Part shown: positions 1 to 9,672 of the stretch, in pieces | Layout of the letters: every line of letters begins with the position of its first letter | Numbering within the stretch: position 1 is the first letter of the stretch | Origin: an uncultured Pontibacter sp. | GTDB taxonomy: Bacteria; Bacteroidota; Bacteroidia; Cytophagales; Hymenobacteraceae | DNA length: 64,000 bases | Direction: 5' to 3' | Assembly (NCBI RefSeq): GCF_947492645.1 | Contig: NZ_CANLMZ010000008.1 | Coordinates: 372,001-436,000 of the forward strand | The notes under the pieces: generated by a model | Told to the model about the DNA's origin: nothing | Seen by the model: only the letters and a program-made list of their open reading frames with translations | The model's database searches: none | Position numbers and translations under genes: made by a program

Positions 1-1
1 A

Positions 2-1585
2 ATTACCCTGAACAGTAAAGGCAATTTGGGTTACAACGGCTTCAATTTTAACGAAGGCGACGGTGTAACCTACAATGGCGGTATTCCTTTGTTATTTGAA
101 GGCGGTTTGATGGTCGCGGCCTCAAAAAGTCAGGTATCAGACAACCTCAGGTCTCAGATGTGGGAAAATGATGGAGATTTTATGACAAGCAGCAACGTAA
201 GGCGCCACCTTAACACACCGCTTGCTACTCAAGAGATCCGGCATGTAATGCATGATGATCACCAAACCCCTAATGAGCCCAATATAGGTGTTCAGGTGAA
301 GCAAATAGCCTATGCCTGGGATAGCCCTAATCACCAAGATTACGTGGTACTGGAATACCTTATTAAAAATACAGGAGAAGAAACCCTGGAAACAGTACAC
401 GCTGGCTTGTTTGCGGATTGGGATATTGGTGAATACTACCAGAATGTAGCTGGCTGGGATGAAGAAACGCAACTTGGGTATGTTCATCATGTCTCTGCAC
501 CTTTGCCGCATGTAGGCATTAAACTGCTCTCCGGTACTGATCCAAGCTACTACGCCATCAGCAACATGGGAGCGGATGATGATCCTCTGATGATAGAAGA
601 CAGCTTTACATCCGAAGAAAAGTATGGAACACTATCCAAGGGTATTGCCCGAAAATCGGCAGGCGGACAGACAGGAGACAACGTATCGCATGTGCTTGGT
701 GCAACGCTACAAAACCTGGCCCCTGGCCAAACCAAAACGGTTGCTTTTGCCATACTGGCTGCTGATGACCTTAGTAAATTAAAAGAAAATGCCTTAGCAG
801 CTCAGCAAAAGTATACTAGCTTTAGGACAAGCAATTTACCTGTGGCTCTTGCTGATACAGCATGCCTCGGTGAAAGTATAAAATGGACACCTGAAGGGGG
901 AACCGTCTTTAATTTTTACGCAGACCAGCTAAAAACCAAGCACCTGGGCAAAGGCGCCTCTTATACTTTAGAAAACCTTAGCCAGCAAACCACTATTTAC
1001 GCAGCAGGCGCCGACTCTCTTTTTGAAAGTGCCGCCGTACCTGGGGTTTTCTCCTTACCTAAAACCCCGGTAGCAGACTTTGAAGTTGAAAAAGACATTT
1101 ACGCTGGCTACCCGGTTACCTTTACTAATAAAAGTATAAACGCAAAAGACTGGCGCTGGGACTATGGCTCGGTTCAGCCCTTCACAGAAAAAGACCTGAC
1201 ATTTACTTTTGACCAGCCTGGCACTTATAATGTAAAGCTTACTGTTTCTGATAGGTTTTATTGCGAGGAGGTATCTGTTACAAAAGTAGTAGAGGTGAAA
1301 GCAGGAAACCCTACCGGCTTGCCGAATGCACTTACAAATACATTGCAGGTATACCCTAACCCTACAACAGGCCTGTTGCACCTGCAATTGGAGGGCAACA
1401 GCTTTACAGGTATGCCTAAAGTTGTGGTTTCAGATCTGATGGGTAGAGCGATTCATGTTCCTGTTTCCACTACCTCAGGTGCAGCCGTAGCCGATCTTTC
1501 TGGTCTTGCAACTGGTGTGTACCTGGCGCATTTTACGTACGAAGGTATAACTGTTGTAAAGCGTATCGTGCTAATGAAAAGATAA
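2..1585 (+). CDS. C-terminal part of a T9SS-exported protein with PKD domain (5' end outside window)
   Basis: The frame is open from base 2 with no stop upstream, so the gene begins before the window and the TTG at 26 is not a convincing start. About 528 residues are visible. The first ~300 resemble the beta-rich region that follows the catalytic domain in Cytophagales S8-type secreted peptidases, but no catalytic triad is visible, so the peptidase assignment is inference. A PKD-like domain follows around visible residues 355-435 (signature WRWDYG, then a run ending in GTYNVKLTVSD). The last ~80 residues look like a type IX secretion sorting domain: VYPNPTTG, a DLMGR turn, a TGVYLAHF strand and a terminal KRIVLMKR. 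The mature protein is therefore expected on the cell surface or outside. AAGTATA-type heptamers occur four times in it. Confidence 0.75.
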   Translation: MTLNSKGNLGYNGFNFNEGDGVTYNGGIPLLFEGGLMVAASKSQVSDNLRSQMWENDGDFMTSSNVRRHLNTPLATQEIRHVMHDDHQTPNEPNIGVQVKQIAYAWDSPNHQDYVVLEYLIKNTGEETLETVHAGLFADWDIGEYYQNVAGWDEETQLGYVHHVSAPLPHVGIKLLSGTDPSYYAISNMGADDDPLMIEDSFTSEEKYGTLSKGIARKSAGGQTGDNVSHVLGATLQNLAPGQTKTVAFAILAADDLSKLKENALAAQQKYTSFRTSNLPVALADTACLGESIKWTPEGGTVFNFYADQLKTKHLGKGASYTLENLSQQTTIYAAGADSLFESAAVPGVFSLPKTPVADFEVEKDIYAGYPVTFTNKSINAKDWRWDYGSVQPFTEKDLTFTFDQPGTYNVKLTVSDRFYCEEVSVTKVVEVKAGNPTGLPNALTNTLQVYPNPTTGLLHLQLEGNSFTGMPKVVVSDLMGRAIHVPVSTTSGAAVADLSGLATGVYLAHFTYEGITVVKRIVLMKR

Positions 1586-1676
1586 GTATGGCGGTAGGAA
1601 GAGCAACACCGTTACAACTACCTGTTTCTGAAACTGCTTTTGCTACCGTATAATCCATACTAATATACCGACAAAC

Positions 1677-1710
1677 AAAAAGGCCTCTCTGGTACCAGAG
1701 AGGCCTTTTT
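1677..1710. terminator. Bidirectional intrinsic terminator between the T9SS gene and aconitase
   Basis: Arms 1682-1690 and 1697-1705 are perfect inverted copies around GGTACC, with an A run on the left and a T run on the right. It lies between convergent genes and can serve both. Confidence 0.85.
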
Positions 1711-1728
1711 AATTTATATTTTCAGCAA

Positions 1729-4008
1729 CTAGGCGTTAGCGGCCTGCTTCTGCTGTAAACGTATCAGGTTGAGGGCAGAACCCGCCTTGAACCAGGCAAT
1801 CTGTCCTTCGTTGTAAGTATGATTCACCAAGAAGCTGTCCTGGCTGCCATCAGCGTGCGTTAACACAACTTTAAGCGGCTGGCCTGGCGTGAAGTTCTCA
1901 AGACCCAGAATATCGATAGAATCATTCTCCTCGATCAGATCATAATCAGCTTTGTTGGCAAATGTAAGACCTAGCATACCTTGCTTTTTCAGGTTCGTTT
2001 CGTGGATACGCGCAAATGATTTCACGATAACCGCACGAACTCCTAAATGGCGTGGCTCCATGGCAGCATGCTCACGAGAAGAACCCTCACCATAGTTTTC
2101 GTCGCCTACTACAACTGTTCCGATACCTGCAGCTTTATAGGTGCGCGCTGTAGCTGGTACCGTATCATAACCGCGTGTCATGGAGTTGTATACTTTATTA
2201 GGCTCACCGTTATAAGCATTGATGGCACCGATCAACATGTTGTTTGAAATGTTGTCCAGGTGGCCACGGTACTTTAACCACGGACCAGCCATAGAGATGT
2301 GGTCAGTAGTACACTTGCCTTGCGCCTTGATTAGCAGCTTCAGGCCTTTAAGGTCTGTGCCTTCCCATGGCTTAAAGCCTTCCAGTAACTGCAGACGATC
2401 AGACTTCGGATCAACTACAACCTGTACTGTGCTGCCATCCTCTGCAGGGGCAATATAACCGGCATCTTCTACTGCAAAACCGTTTACTGGCAACTCAATG
2501 CCTTGTGGTTCATCTAATTTCACTTGCTGTCCGTCTCTGTTAGTAAGGGTATCAGTAAGTGGGTTAAACGTTAAGTCACCGGCAATAGCAAAAGCAGTTA
2601 CTATCTCTGGCGATGCCACGAATGCGTGTGTATTCGGGTTGCCATCGTTACGCTTGGCAAAGTTACGGTTGAACGACGTGATGATAGAGTTTCTGCGCGT
2701 TGGATCGTCCGTATGGCGTGCCCACTGGCCGATGCACGGACCGCAAGCGTTAGCCAATACAACACCGCCCATTTCAGCGAAAGTGTCTAACAAGCCATCA
2801 CGCGCTGTAGTATAACGTACCAGTTCAGAACCAGGAGTGATGGTGAACTCAGCCTTCGCCTCCAGGTTTTTAGAAACAGCCTGCGCCGCGATAGACGCAG
2901 AACGTGTAATATCTTCGTAAGATGAGTTGGTGCAAGAACCGATCAAACCAACTTCTAATTTAGCTGGCCAGTTGTGCTCTTTTACAACAGCAGCAAACTG
3001 AGAGATTGGCCATGCCGCATCCGGAGTGAATGGTCCGTTTACGTGTGGCTCAAGTGTAGTAAGGTCAATTTCGATTAGTTGATCGTAGTAAGAAGCCGGA
3101 TCAGCGTATACTTCGTCGTCAGCGCGTAGCAGGTGCGCTACCTCGTCTGCCATCTGCACTACTTCTTCGCGTTTAGTCGAGTTTAAGTAAGCACGCATGC
3201 TATTGTCGTAAGCAAACACCGATGTTGTTGCACCAATCTCAGCACCCATGTTACAAATAGTACCTTTACCAGTACAAGACATAGACTCTGCACCTTCGCC
3301 GAAGTACTCCACGATAGCACCAGTACCACCTTTTACAGTAAGGATACCTGCTACTTTCAGGATAACGTCTTTCGGAGAAGTCCAGCCGCTCATTTTACCT
3401 GTCAGCTTCACACCGATCACTTTCGGGAATTTAAGCTCCCAAGGCATACCGGCCATTACGTCTACGGCATCAGCACCACCAACACCTATCGCGATCATGC
3501 CCAGACCACCAGCATTAGGTGTGTGTGAGTCTGTACCGATCATCATACCACCCGGGAAAGCGTAGTTCTCTAACACTACCTGGTGGATGATACCCGCACC
3601 TGGCTTCCAGAAGCCGATGCCATACTTATTTGAAACAGAAGCAAGGAAGTCATAAACCTCTTTGTTTTCTGAGTATGCGTCCTGCAAGTCAGAGTCAGCG
3701 CCAACGCGTGCCTGAATAAGGTGGTCGCAATGCACAGTAGAAGGTACTGCTGCCTGCGCCTTACCAGCCTGCATGAACTGAAGCAAGGCCATTTGTGCCG
3801 TCGCATCCTGCATAGCCACCCTGTCCGGAGCGAAGTCTACGTAAGACTGACCGCGCTCGTGTGCACCTGTAGCCGGGCCTTCGTAAAGGTGTGCGTACAG
3901 GATCTTTTCTGTCAGGGTAAGCGGTCTGCCAACTTTACTGCGGGCAGCAGATACGCGCTCTTCCATGCCGGCATAAACTGCCTTGATCATTTCTAAATCA
4001 AATGCCAT
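1729..4008 (-). CDS. acn: Aconitate hydratase
   Basis: A 759-residue enzyme converting citrate to isocitrate in the TCA cycle, cytoplasmic, with a [4Fe-4S] cluster. The three cluster cysteines are C359 ([10 protein letters not shown]) and C422/C425 (ACGPCIGQW). The active-site [10 protein letters not shown] lies near residue 159 and the swivel-domain SSREH at 643-647. Length matches the mitochondrial-type aconitase of Bacteroidota rather than the ~890-residue AcnA/IRP type. A promoter matching TAnnTTTG sits 46 bases upstream of the ATG. Only two AAGTATA heptamers fall in 2.3 kb, fewer than in neighbours, which may reflect the stricter codon use of a highly expressed gene. Confidence 0.97.
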   Translation of the reverse strand: MAFDLEMIKAVYAGMEERVSAARSKVGRPLTLTEKILYAHLYEGPATGAHERGQSYVDFAPDRVAMQDATAQMALLQFMQAGKAQAAVPSTVHCDHLIQARVGADSDLQDAYSENKEVYDFLASVSNKYGIGFWKPGAGIIHQVVLENYAFPGGMMIGTDSHTPNAGGLGMIAIGVGGADAVDVMAGMPWELKFPKVIGVKLTGKMSGWTSPKDVILKVAGILTVKGGTGAIVEYFGEGAESMSCTGKGTICNMGAEIGATTSVFAYDNSMRAYLNSTKREEVVQMADEVAHLLRADDEVYADPASYYDQLIEIDLTTLEPHVNGPFTPDAAWPISQFAAVVKEHNWPAKLEVGLIGSCTNSSYEDITRSASIAAQAVSKNLEAKAEFTITPGSELVRYTTARDGLLDTFAEMGGVVLANACGPCIGQWARHTDDPTRRNSIITSFNRNFAKRNDGNPNTHAFVASPEIVTAFAIAGDLTFNPLTDTLTNRDGQQVKLDEPQGIELPVNGFAVEDAGYIAPAEDGSTVQVVVDPKSDRLQLLEGFKPWEGTDLKGLKLLIKAQGKCTTDHISMAGPWLKYRGHLDNISNNMLIGAINAYNGEPNKVYNSMTRGYDTVPATARTYKAAGIGTVVVGDENYGEGSSREHAAMEPRHLGVRAVIVKSFARIHETNLKKQGMLGLTFANKADYDLIEENDSIDILGLENFTPGQPLKVVLTHADGSQDSFLVNHTYNEGQIAWFKAGSALNLIRLQQKQAANA

Positions 4009-4053
4009 AGTTTTGCTATTCTTAACGTTTTTAATTCTACTTGTTGAAGTTTA

Positions 4054-4084
4054 CAAATGTACGAAGCAAAGGGGTTTAGAACAA
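4054..4084 (-). promoter_or_regulatory. Bacteroidota-type promoter of aconitase
   Basis: Reading the minus strand, TACATTTG (4061-4054) matches the -7 element TAnnTTTG, and TTG at 4084-4082 lies 20 bases further upstream as the -33 element. The predicted start of transcription is about 40 bases before the ATG. Confidence 0.6.
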
Positions 4085-4165
4085 CATTCGCCACAATGAA
4101 TATACGGTAAGCCTGTTACTGTATACTTGTCTGGCAATGCAGTAGTATTTACTAGCTGTATATCT

Positions 4166-4173
4166 TAACTTTG
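4166..4173 (+). promoter_or_regulatory. Candidate -7 element of the TlpA-like gene
   Basis: TAACTTTG fits TAnnTTTG and ends four bases before the ATG, so the transcript would be leaderless or nearly so. No clear -33 TTG lies at the right distance. Confidence 0.4.
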
Positions 4174-4177
4174 CCCC

Positions 4178-5443
4178 ATGAACACATATGTACTTAATAC
4201 CCCTGCCAAGCTAATTTTGTTGTTGGTGTTGGCATTAACACAGTTGATAACCTCCTGTACTTCTTCCACATCGGAAGATACCTCTCTAAAACCGGGCACC
4301 TGGCGTGTTGGTTTGCAGCGTGCCGATGGCAAAGAAATTCCTTTCATCATGGAGGCCGAGGCGAAAGACGGGAAAACCGTTTTATACCTGGTAAACGACG
4401 AAGAGCGGATACTGGTAGATGATATAAAGCAAGACGGCGACTCCCTTAAAATCAGGCTGCACATTTTTGATGCTGACCTGATCGCGAAAGTGGATGGAGA
4501 CAAAATGGCCGGACGCTTTGTGCGCAACGACCTGGATTACCGCTACTCTTTGCCGTTTACAGCAGCGCATGGCAACAAAAACAGGTTTGAGGCAAACCCC
4601 GCTCCTGCTACTTTTAACTTTGATGGCAAATGGGAAGTTGTGTTTACTGACAAGGATGGCAAAAGCTATAACTCCATTGGTGTGTTTGCACAAAAAGACA
4701 ACTACGCCACCGGCACTTTTTTAACAGAAACCGGAGATTACCGCTACCTGGAAGGCCAGGTGGCCGGCAACGAGCTTAAGCTTTCTACTTTTGATGGCAA
4801 CCACGCTTACCTGTTTACAGCTACCCCAGCAGGCGACAGCATACTAAGCGGCAATTTCTACTCAGGCATGGACTATATCGAAACCTGGACCGCAAAGCGT
4901 AATGCAGACGCCCAATTAGCAAGTGCCGATACCTTAACTTACCTGAAGCCAGGCTATGAAACACTCAACTTCACGTTCCCGAACCTGGAGGGCAAGCCTG
5001 TTTCGCTTACCGACGATAAGTATAAAGGCAAAGTTGTTATTGTTCAGTTAGTGGGATCCTGGTGCCCTAACTGCATGGACGAAACTAAGTTTTTGGCACC
5101 CTACTACGACAAGAACAAGGACCGTGGCTTAGAGATAATCGGCCTTGGGTTTGAGCGCAGCCCTGAGTTTGAAAAAGCAGCACCGCGCCTACAGAAAATG
5201 CAGGAGCGCCTGAATGTGAATTATGACCTGTTAGTAGCCGGCACATCAGATAAAAAAGCCGCTGCCAAGGCACTACCGGCACTAAACCATGTACTCTCTT
5301 TCCCTACCACCATCTTCATTGGCCGCGACGGCAAAGTGCGCAAGATACACACCGGCTTCTCTGGGCCTGGCACAGGTAAGTACTACGAAGAATGGGTAAC
5401 TGACTTCAACAAAACCATGGAACAGTTGCTGGCAGAGAAGTAA
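4178..5443 (+). CDS. TlpA-family thioredoxin-like lipoprotein
   Basis: A 421-residue exported protein. The N-terminus has a hydrophobic stretch and a lipobox ending at C27 (LITSC), so it is probably lipid-anchored. Residues ~40-245 are a beta-rich domain of unknown function. Residues ~260-420 form a thioredoxin fold of the AhpC/TSA-TlpA type with the redox pair C296/C299 in WCPNC, followed by a helix and a cis-Pro-containing strand near FPTTIF. The family reduces or exchanges disulfides in the periplasm, often for cytochrome or metalloprotein maturation; the substrate here is unknown. A strong terminator follows, so it is likely monocistronic. Confidence 0.85.
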   Translation: MNTYVLNTPAKLILLLVLALTQLITSCTSSTSEDTSLKPGTWRVGLQRADGKEIPFIMEAEAKDGKTVLYLVNDEERILVDDIKQDGDSLKIRLHIFDADLIAKVDGDKMAGRFVRNDLDYRYSLPFTAAHGNKNRFEANPAPATFNFDGKWEVVFTDKDGKSYNSIGVFAQKDNYATGTFLTETGDYRYLEGQVAGNELKLSTFDGNHAYLFTATPAGDSILSGNFYSGMDYIETWTAKRNADAQLASADTLTYLKPGYETLNFTFPNLEGKPVSLTDDKYKGKVVIVQLVGSWCPNCMDETKFLAPYYDKNKDRGLEIIGLGFERSPEFEKAAPRLQKMQERLNVNYDLLVAGTSDKKAAAKALPALNHVLSFPTTIFIGRDGKVRKIHTGFSGPGTGKYYEEWVTDFNKTMEQLLAEK

Positions 5444-5462
5444 TTCGCTAGCCTTAAAGTAT

Positions 5463-5507
5463 AAAAAGCGAAGGCCGTTACTGCAATAGTAGCGGCCTTC
5501 GCTTTTT
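5463..5507. terminator. Intrinsic terminator after the TlpA-like gene
   Basis: Arms 5463-5482 and 5488-5507 pair with one G-U wobble and a 5-base loop. A and T runs on either side make it usable from both strands, matching the convergent methyltransferase. Confidence 0.85.
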
Positions 5508-5737
5508 GCTAAAGTAGCCAACCACCCCCAGCCCCTTCTTGCCTAAGGCGGAGTGTTTATACTTGTTATATTTACTTGGCTCACTATAGCTGCTGTTCTA
5601 CTATTTTGTCATCCTGTAAAGATCGCGGTAAAAGGGAGGTTAAGCCAAAGCGACAGAGTTTATACTATTGCAACAGTAATGCCAATACTCCCTGCTTTTT
5701 ATAAGGCGGAGGGGTGGTTGGATACACGCAACTGGAG

Positions 5738-6373
5738 TTATGCTACATTTTCTGCAGGCTTACACATCCTGATCACTCTGAATGCACCTCCCAAAGCAGC
5801 CGGCTCATTTAGCTCCACTTTTAAAGAAGTATGGCTTACTATACTGCCGATGCTACGGTTAATGTCGGAAAACAGCGTGCTGGCTAGCTGGTTAAACAAC
5901 CGGCGAAGTATAGACGGTTGTTGTCCGTCGGGCAAGAATTTATCGAATACCATTGCAGTACCGCCGGGCTTTAGCACCCGCTCCACCTCTTTTATACACG
6001 CCACAGGATCTGGGATAACCGCAAGTATAAGGTGAAGTATAACCGCATCGAGACTGTTGTCGGCAAAATCGAGTTGCTGCCCGTTCATAACCTGTGCATG
6101 TACAGGCATGCCAAGTTCATCAGCACGTTGTTTCAGTTTGCTTATCATGCCTGGCGTGATGTCGATGGCAGTTAGGTTGGTGTATCCCTTCAGGTAAGGC
6201 AGATCTAAGCCGGTACCGGCGCCAAGTATAAGTATGGCATCCGTGGGTTTGGCAGCCAGCAGTTCTACAGAACGCTTCCTATACTTCCGGAAAATACGAT
6301 CTGCTATAAGATCGTAAACAGGCAAGTATAACGTATAGCGCAGGCGGTTCCAGGTGTTAGTGTTCAGGCTCAT
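5738..6373 (-). CDS. Class I SAM-dependent methyltransferase
   Basis: A 211-residue cytoplasmic enzyme of the UbiE/phospholipid-methyltransferase type. Motif I is ILGAGTGLDL (G51, G53, G55) and binds SAM. The acidic end of strand 2 is AIDITPGM, and motif IV/post-I lies around FADNSLDAVILHLILAV, followed by EVERVLKPGG. The last ~60 residues include a stretch resembling the membrane-contacting helices of PmtA-like lipid methyltransferases, but the substrate cannot be told from sequence. No operon partner is close. Confidence 0.8.
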   Translation of the reverse strand: MSLNTNTWNRLRYTLYLPVYDLIADRIFRKYRKRSVELLAAKPTDAILILGAGTGLDLPYLKGYTNLTAIDITPGMISKLKQRADELGMPVHAQVMNGQQLDFADNSLDAVILHLILAVIPDPVACIKEVERVLKPGGTAMVFDKFLPDGQQPSILRRLFNQLASTLFSDINRSIGSIVSHTSLKVELNEPAALGGAFRVIRMCKPAENVA

Positions 6374-6679
6374 TTTTTCATAGGTTTATTTTGCATGCAC
6401 AAAGCTAGCTAGGGCACCTATACTACCTGTTACAAAATTTCGGTTGAGATTTACAAATTTGCCTGAGTCAGGATTTACAAGATGGGTTTGAATGACGGGA
6501 TTTATACTTTCTTAGTTCTGAAGCACATACCCTTCCGGCTTTGGTGCGCACTTATTTTATCAGAGTATAAGACCTTAATTCCCCACCTCTGTTACACCAT
6601 AAATAGCTGCCACAAAACTCAGTACTATCATTCCTCCGAAAGAAATCCAGAACAGCTTTACATAAAGCATTACCTTGTT
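6374..6679. other. 306-base intergenic stretch without a supported gene
   Basis: One plus-strand frame of 72 codons spans 6482-6700 but it shows no domain, signal or promoter and overlaps the next gene. One AAGTATA-type heptamer is present. Nothing else was recognised. Confidence 0.5.
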
Positions 6680-6916
6680 TTACAACCTATTGGCTTCTAA
6701 ATCTTCGAAGTCTTTGAACTTGATGTAAACAGGAAAAAATATGGCAGGATTACCAAAGAAAAGAAGTGGGTTAAAGAATAAGTGCAGAAACTTAGCCTCT
6801 GCTAATTCAGGATCAAGCCTCCGACGTAACTGAAAATGGAAAAAGGCTTTACTATATAAAAGAACTGTAGCTAGTACAATTAAGGAAAGTAAGCTATAAC
6901 TATAAAGCAATTTCAT
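6680..6916 (-). CDS. Small hypothetical membrane protein
   Basis: A 78-residue product with an N-terminal hydrophobic segment (residues ~5-25, LLSLIVLATVLLYSKAF), then a basic RRR stretch and a second hydrophobic patch near NPLLFFGNPAIFF. It starts eight bases after the stop of the polyprenyl synthase gene, so the two are probably co-transcribed. The family is not recognised and no function is proposed. Confidence 0.5.
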   Translation of the reverse strand: MKLLYSYSLLSLIVLATVLLYSKAFFHFQLRRRLDPELAEAKFLHLFFNPLLFFGNPAIFFPVYIKFKDFEDLEANRL

Positions 6917-6924
6917 TTATAAGC

Positions 6925-7902
6925 CTACTTCTCCCGCTCTATAGTATAAGCAATGAGGTACTCTAACGAACGGCGCGATGGGGAATCGGGGAAAGTATGC
7001 AGTATGGCCAGGGCTTCGGCATGGTACTGGTTCATCACCTGTATAGTATAGTCAATACCGCCGGACTGCTTCACGAAATCAATTACCTGCTGCACGCGCT
7101 TGTTGTCGCCGTTGTTGTTTTTCACATTGTAGATAACGCGGCGCTTTGTCAGCCAGTCCGCTTCGCGCAGAGCGTGTATCAGCGGCAAAGTCATTTTCTT
7201 TTCTTTGATGTCGATGCCCACAGGCTTGCCGATTTCGGCGGTACCGTAATCGAACAGGTCATCTTTTATCTGGAAAGCGATACCAACCTTTTCGCCGAAC
7301 AAACGGGCTTTCTCAACTTCTTCTTTGCAGGCACCTGCAGAGGCTGCCCCTACTGCACAGCAAGAGGCAATAAGCGAGGCTGTTTTCTGACGGATAATGT
7401 CAAAGTATACTTCCTCTGTTATATCCAGGCGACGAGCCTTTTCGATTTGCAGCAGCTCGCCCTCACTCATCTCCTTCACCGCATTCGATACGATCTTGAG
7501 CAGTTCGTAATCGTCGTTTTGCAGCGACAGCAGCAAGCCCTTAGACAGCAAATAGTCACCAACAAGTACGGCAATCTTATTTTTCCAGAGGGCGTTTACA
7601 GAGAAGAAGCCACGGCGGTAATTGGCGTCGTCCACCACATCGTCGTGTACCAGCGTTGCCGTGTGCAGCAACTCTATCAGCGCAGCGCCTCGGTAAGTAG
7701 GTTCGTCAATAGTTTGCCGGAAAAGTTTGGCTGTGAAGAACACGAACATGGGGCGCATCTGCTTGCCTTTGCGCTTTACAATGTAGCTCATTATTCGATC
7801 AAGAAGCAAAACCCTCGTTTTCATTGAGGCTCTAAACTTCTTCTCGAACAGCTCCATTTCAGGCGCAATGGGCGCTTGTATATCCTTTAGGCTGATGCTC
7901 AT
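6925..7902 (-). CDS. Polyprenyl diphosphate synthase (trans, long chain)
   Basis: A 325-residue cytoplasmic prenyltransferase that extends an allylic diphosphate with isopentenyl diphosphate, typically making the side chain of menaquinone in this phylum. The first Asp-rich motif is D87-D88-x-x-D91 (HDDVVDD) and the second is D214-D215-x-x-D218 (KDDLFDY). A GKQMRP segment at 46-51 binds diphosphate. Two residues before the first motif the side chain is V85, consistent with a long-chain product, though chain length is not certain. A small membrane-protein gene follows after eight bases. Confidence 0.93.
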   Translation of the reverse strand: MSISLKDIQAPIAPEMELFEKKFRASMKTRVLLLDRIMSYIVKRKGKQMRPMFVFFTAKLFRQTIDEPTYRGAALIELLHTATLVHDDVVDDANYRRGFFSVNALWKNKIAVLVGDYLLSKGLLLSLQNDDYELLKIVSNAVKEMSEGELLQIEKARRLDITEEVYFDIIRQKTASLIASCCAVGAASAGACKEEVEKARLFGEKVGIAFQIKDDLFDYGTAEIGKPVGIDIKEKKMTLPLIHALREADWLTKRRVIYNVKNNNGDNKRVQQVIDFVKQSGGIDYTIQVMNQYHAEALAILHTFPDSPSRRSLEYLIAYTIEREK

Positions 7903-8148
7903 GTGTTAAGTTTGCAATATTACTGCCTCTTGGGGTGCTTTCCAAACGTGTATTAGCAAAACAGCGTTTTATATTATTAATTGTTAAATTGCTGAATTGT
8001 CGGATTACGTTAAACAGCATGTGTTTAGGTTGGCACGCACCTGCCCCATCACAGAAACCAAAATTACTTTTATCCGAAACATGGTTTCTCAGGTATGGCG
8101 CATCAGCCGCAAAACAGTTTAAAGACAACAGGTAAATAAAGAAGTAGT

Positions 8149-8994
8149 ATGAAAGTTGATTTTGTAGTATACCCCCCGCATGGCCGGCCTTTTACTGCCG
8201 ATGCCACCTTTAAGGAAAACGGAGAGCCGAAACCCGTTGTAATTTTCACGCATGGTTTTAAGGGCTTTAAGGATTGGGGCCACTTTAATTTGCTGGCACG
8301 CTACTACGAATCGCAGGGCTTTGCATTCGTAAAATTTAACTTCGCCTACAACGGCACCTCGGTAGAGGATTATGCTGACCTGCACGACATGGAAGCCTTT
8401 GGCCAGAACAATTTTAGCCTGGAGCTGGACGACATGCAGGCGCTGATTGACCTGCTGCACGACCCACAGGGGCCTCTTAACCAAAACGAACTGGACCTTA
8501 ACCGAATTTACCTGGTAGGGCACAGCCGAGGCGGCGGTGCTGTTATACTTAAAGCGGCAGAAGAGCCTCGTGTAAAAGCGATGGCTACCTGGGCTGCCGT
8601 AAGCCAGTACGACAACCGCTGGGAAGAACTGCAAATGGAAGCCTGGAAGCAAGAAGGTGTGCAATGGGTACTTAACGGACGCACCGGCCAGAAAATGCCG
8701 CTTTACTACCAGATCGTGGAAGACTTTGAAAAGAACCGCCATCGCCTCGATATCCCAAACGTGATTTTGAACATGCGCCAGCCCCTGTTGCTTATACACG
8801 GCGAGGAAGATGAAACGCTGCCAATCCAAATGGCCCACAACCTGAAACGCTGGAAACCGGATGCAGAGTTAAACTTGTTGCCGCAGGCCGATCACTCTTT
8901 TGGAGGAAGCCATCCGTACGAGGCAGAAGAGTTACCCGCCGCAGCCAAAGCCGCCGCTGACTTAACCATCGATTTTTTCAGGAAGCATGCCTAA
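8149..8994 (+). CDS. Alpha/beta hydrolase (dienelactone-hydrolase-like)
   Basis: A 281-residue soluble protein with an alpha/beta hydrolase core. The oxyanion strand is VIFTHGF, the nucleophile elbow is GHSRGG with S126, an acid is likely in the GEEDETLP loop near residue 220, and the His is H249 in ADHSFGG. Such proteins hydrolyse esters or short peptides; the substrate is unknown. Its last eight bases overlap the start of folK, so the two genes are translationally coupled, which is a common arrangement but does not reveal the substrate. Confidence 0.87.
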   Translation: MKVDFVVYPPHGRPFTADATFKENGEPKPVVIFTHGFKGFKDWGHFNLLARYYESQGFAFVKFNFAYNGTSVEDYADLHDMEAFGQNNFSLELDDMQALIDLLHDPQGPLNQNELDLNRIYLVGHSRGGGAVILKAAEEPRVKAMATWAAVSQYDNRWEELQMEAWKQEGVQWVLNGRTGQKMPLYYQIVEDFEKNRHRLDIPNVILNMRQPLLLIHGEEDETLPIQMAHNLKRWKPDAELNLLPQADHSFGGSHPYEAEELPAAAKAAADLTIDFFRKHA

Positions 8995-9481
8995 GCTATA
9001 CTTACTGCTGGGCGGCAACCTCGGCAACCGGACTTTATACTTGCAGCAAGCCCGCGAAAGTATAAACCAGCGTGTGGGAAGTATAACCCATACTTCTAAA
9101 GTATACGAAACAGCTGCCTGGGGTAAAACCGACCAGCCCACTTTCCTGAACCAGGTACTGGAAGTAGAATCCATGCTTTCGCCGGAGCAAGTACTGCAAA
9201 GTATAAATACTATCGAGCATGAGTTAGGCCGCATCCGCCAGGAGCATTGGGGTGCCCGCGTAATTGATATCGATATACTTTTTTACGATGACCTGGTGCA
9301 GCAAACACAACGTTTAACTATACCGCACCCGCAACTGCATCTGCGCCGGTTCACACTTATGCCCTTAGTTGAGATTGCGCCAGATCTGGTGCACCCGGTT
9401 CTGGGCCAAAGTATAAAACAGTTGCTGGAAGGTTGCCCGGATAAACTGGAGGTGAAAGTTTATGAAGAAGCCGCTCCTTAG
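8987..9481 (+). CDS. folK: 2-amino-4-hydroxy-6-hydroxymethyldihydropteridine diphosphokinase
   Basis: A 164-residue kinase that transfers pyrophosphate from ATP to 6-hydroxymethyl-7,8-dihydropterin, the step before dihydropteroate synthase in folate synthesis. It starts with the usual LLLGGNLGNR strand-loop, and the Mg-binding aspartates are D94 and D96 in RVIDIDILF. The pterin-side segment is TIPHPQLHLRRFTLMPLVE. Length is normal. The start ATG overlaps the preceding hydrolase by eight bases. The gene is striking for carrying eight AAGTATA/TATACTT heptamers within about 420 bases. Confidence 0.96.
   Translation: MPKLYLLLGGNLGNRTLYLQQARESINQRVGSITHTSKVYETAAWGKTDQPTFLNQVLEVESMLSPEQVLQSINTIEHELGRIRQEHWGARVIDIDILFYDDLVQQTQRLTIPHPQLHLRRFTLMPLVEIAPDLVHPVLGQSIKQLLEGCPDKLEVKVYEEAAP
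8997..9415. repeat. Densest cluster of the AAGTATA/TATACTT heptamer
   Basis: Copies start at 8997, 9036, 9058, 9079, 9099, 9199, 9274 and 9409, in both orientations. They are used in several reading frames: as Ser-Ile (AGT ATA), Ile-Leu (ATA CTT), Val-Tyr (GTA TAC) and Leu-Tyr-Leu (TTA TAC TTG). About 0.05 would be expected by chance. The same word recurs through the whole window, about 145 times by hand count. Confidence 0.9.
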
Positions 9482-9672
9482 GAGGCTGTTTACCTAAAAT
9501 GCCTACCGCCAGTTTTAACTCAGCGGTAAAGGTGGTTTAGTATGGCAGCCAGTTCGCAACTGGCTAATCATCCGCGGACAAAACATTCGCCAATTATAAA
9601 CCGGCCTCATATACAGCTGCAAGTTGTGCAGGCTCTAAGCTTGCAGCAGGGGAAGACGACAAGCCGTTTGCT

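Noticed and set aside
26-1585. Start codon TTG at 26 for the first gene
   Set aside because: The frame is open from base 2 and the protein begins mid-domain; the gene is cut by the window edge.
5553-6035. 160-codon frame with hydrophobic start
   Set aside because: Two thirds lie opposite the methyltransferase, no conserved motif.
6997-7827. 276-codon frame opposite the polyprenyl synthase
   Set aside because: Shadow frame; composition rich in His, Gln and Val typical of antisense reading.
8119-8838. 239-codon frame opposite the alpha/beta hydrolase
   Set aside because: Shadow of a gene with clear catalytic motifs on the other strand.
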